Shown: positions 36,645-36,677 of the stretch, one piece after another
How positions within the stretch are numbered: the stretch's first letter is position 1
How the letters are laid out: every line of letters begins with the position of its first letter
DNA from: JBNRMR01 sp050942895
GTDB lineage: Bacteria; Bacillota; Clostridia; Christensenellales; UBA1750
Direction of reading: 5' to 3'
Assembly (NCBI GenBank): GCA_050942895.1
Contig: JBMNOE010000023.1
Location: 1-36,677, forward strand
Length of the DNA: 36,677 bases
Translations under genes and position numbers: made by a program
The notes under the pieces: model-generated
The model's input: the letters and a program-made list of their open reading frames with translations, nothing else
What the model was told of the DNA's origin: nothing
Databases searched by the model: none

Positions 36645-36677
36645 GGTCTGGTGGAGGGCAGAGCCCTCCCCCAGACC
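36645..36677. repeat. Terminal hairpin repeat at the window edge
   Basis: GGTCTGG then GGAGGGC (36645-36659) pair with GCCCTCC then CCAGACC (36663-36677) around an AGA loop, 14 pairs with one mismatch. The final bases, read on the minus strand, give GGTCTGGGG, the same as the first bases of the window. It could end icd transcription despite the lack of a T-run. Confidence 0.8.

Noticed and set aside
1..36677. CRISPR array, insertion sequence, prophage, defence or toxin-antitoxin system
   Set aside because: No regularly spaced repeats, transposase, integrase, phage or toxin-antitoxin genes could be recognised in any frame.

Overview
This window reads as core-chromosome DNA from an anaerobic, Gram-positive-type Clostridia lineage. 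I infer this from the gene order ylxM-ffh-rpsP-khpA-rimM-trmD-rplS and maf-mreB-mreC-mreD-PBP2, a DUF4321 gene beside maf, a YhcN/YlaJ-type spore lipoprotein, and a TGS/ThrRS-like nucleoside kinase. Ribosome binding sites are strong AGGAGG types, TTG starts occur, and TGA is used as a stop. Genus cannot be set from sequence alone. Both window ends lie in inverted copies of a GC-rich intergenic repeat, so the window may be a whole assembly contig that breaks at repeats.

Layout. 1-302 is a repeat-rich leader with the htpG promoter. 303-5954 holds htpG, a SAH/MTA-deaminase-type amidohydrolase, a large lipoprotein and ftsY. 6160-10916 is the SRP/ribosome/tRNA-modification block (ylxM, ffh, rpsP, khpA, rimM, trmD, an extra methyltransferase, rplS). 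11053-11129 is tRNA-Arg(CCG), followed by an AT-rich, probably acquired methyltransferase and about 495 bp without a supportable gene. 12444-16473 holds purB, a fused homocysteine methyltransferase/MTHFR and a methyl-THF:corrinoid methyltransferase. 16475-17800 (minus strand) is a BaiN/HI0933-type flavoprotein. 18004-23948 is the elongasome block (DUF4321, maf, mreBCD, PBP2). Then follow a nucleoside kinase, a spore lipoprotein, hslVU, a sugar nucleotidyltransferase fused to a degenerate phosphomutase, metY-metA, an HTH/S24-like regulator, class II aldolase and NADP isocitrate dehydrogenase.

Methionine metabolism recurs at separate loci: an acetyl-CoA-type MetA (Glu111) with O-acetylhomoserine sulfhydrylase makes homocysteine, and the HMT-MTHFR fusion plus the MeTr protein look like parts of a distributed B12-dependent methionine synthase whose corrinoid module lies elsewhere. 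The amidohydrolase may handle SAH or MTA. Cell-shape genes and protein-targeting genes form compact operons with short overlaps.

I found no CRISPR array, insertion sequence, phage module or defence island, and nothing I can defend as a wholly new system. The best leads are two abutting perfect hairpins between fba and icd, the degenerate mutase half of the sugar nucleotidyltransferase, the roughly 90-residue insertion in PBP2, the S24-like regulator with Arg at the catalytic Lys position, the repeated AAACGG boxes at the metY promoter, a nested RNA-like structure between mreB and mreC, and the unexplained region 11949-12443.
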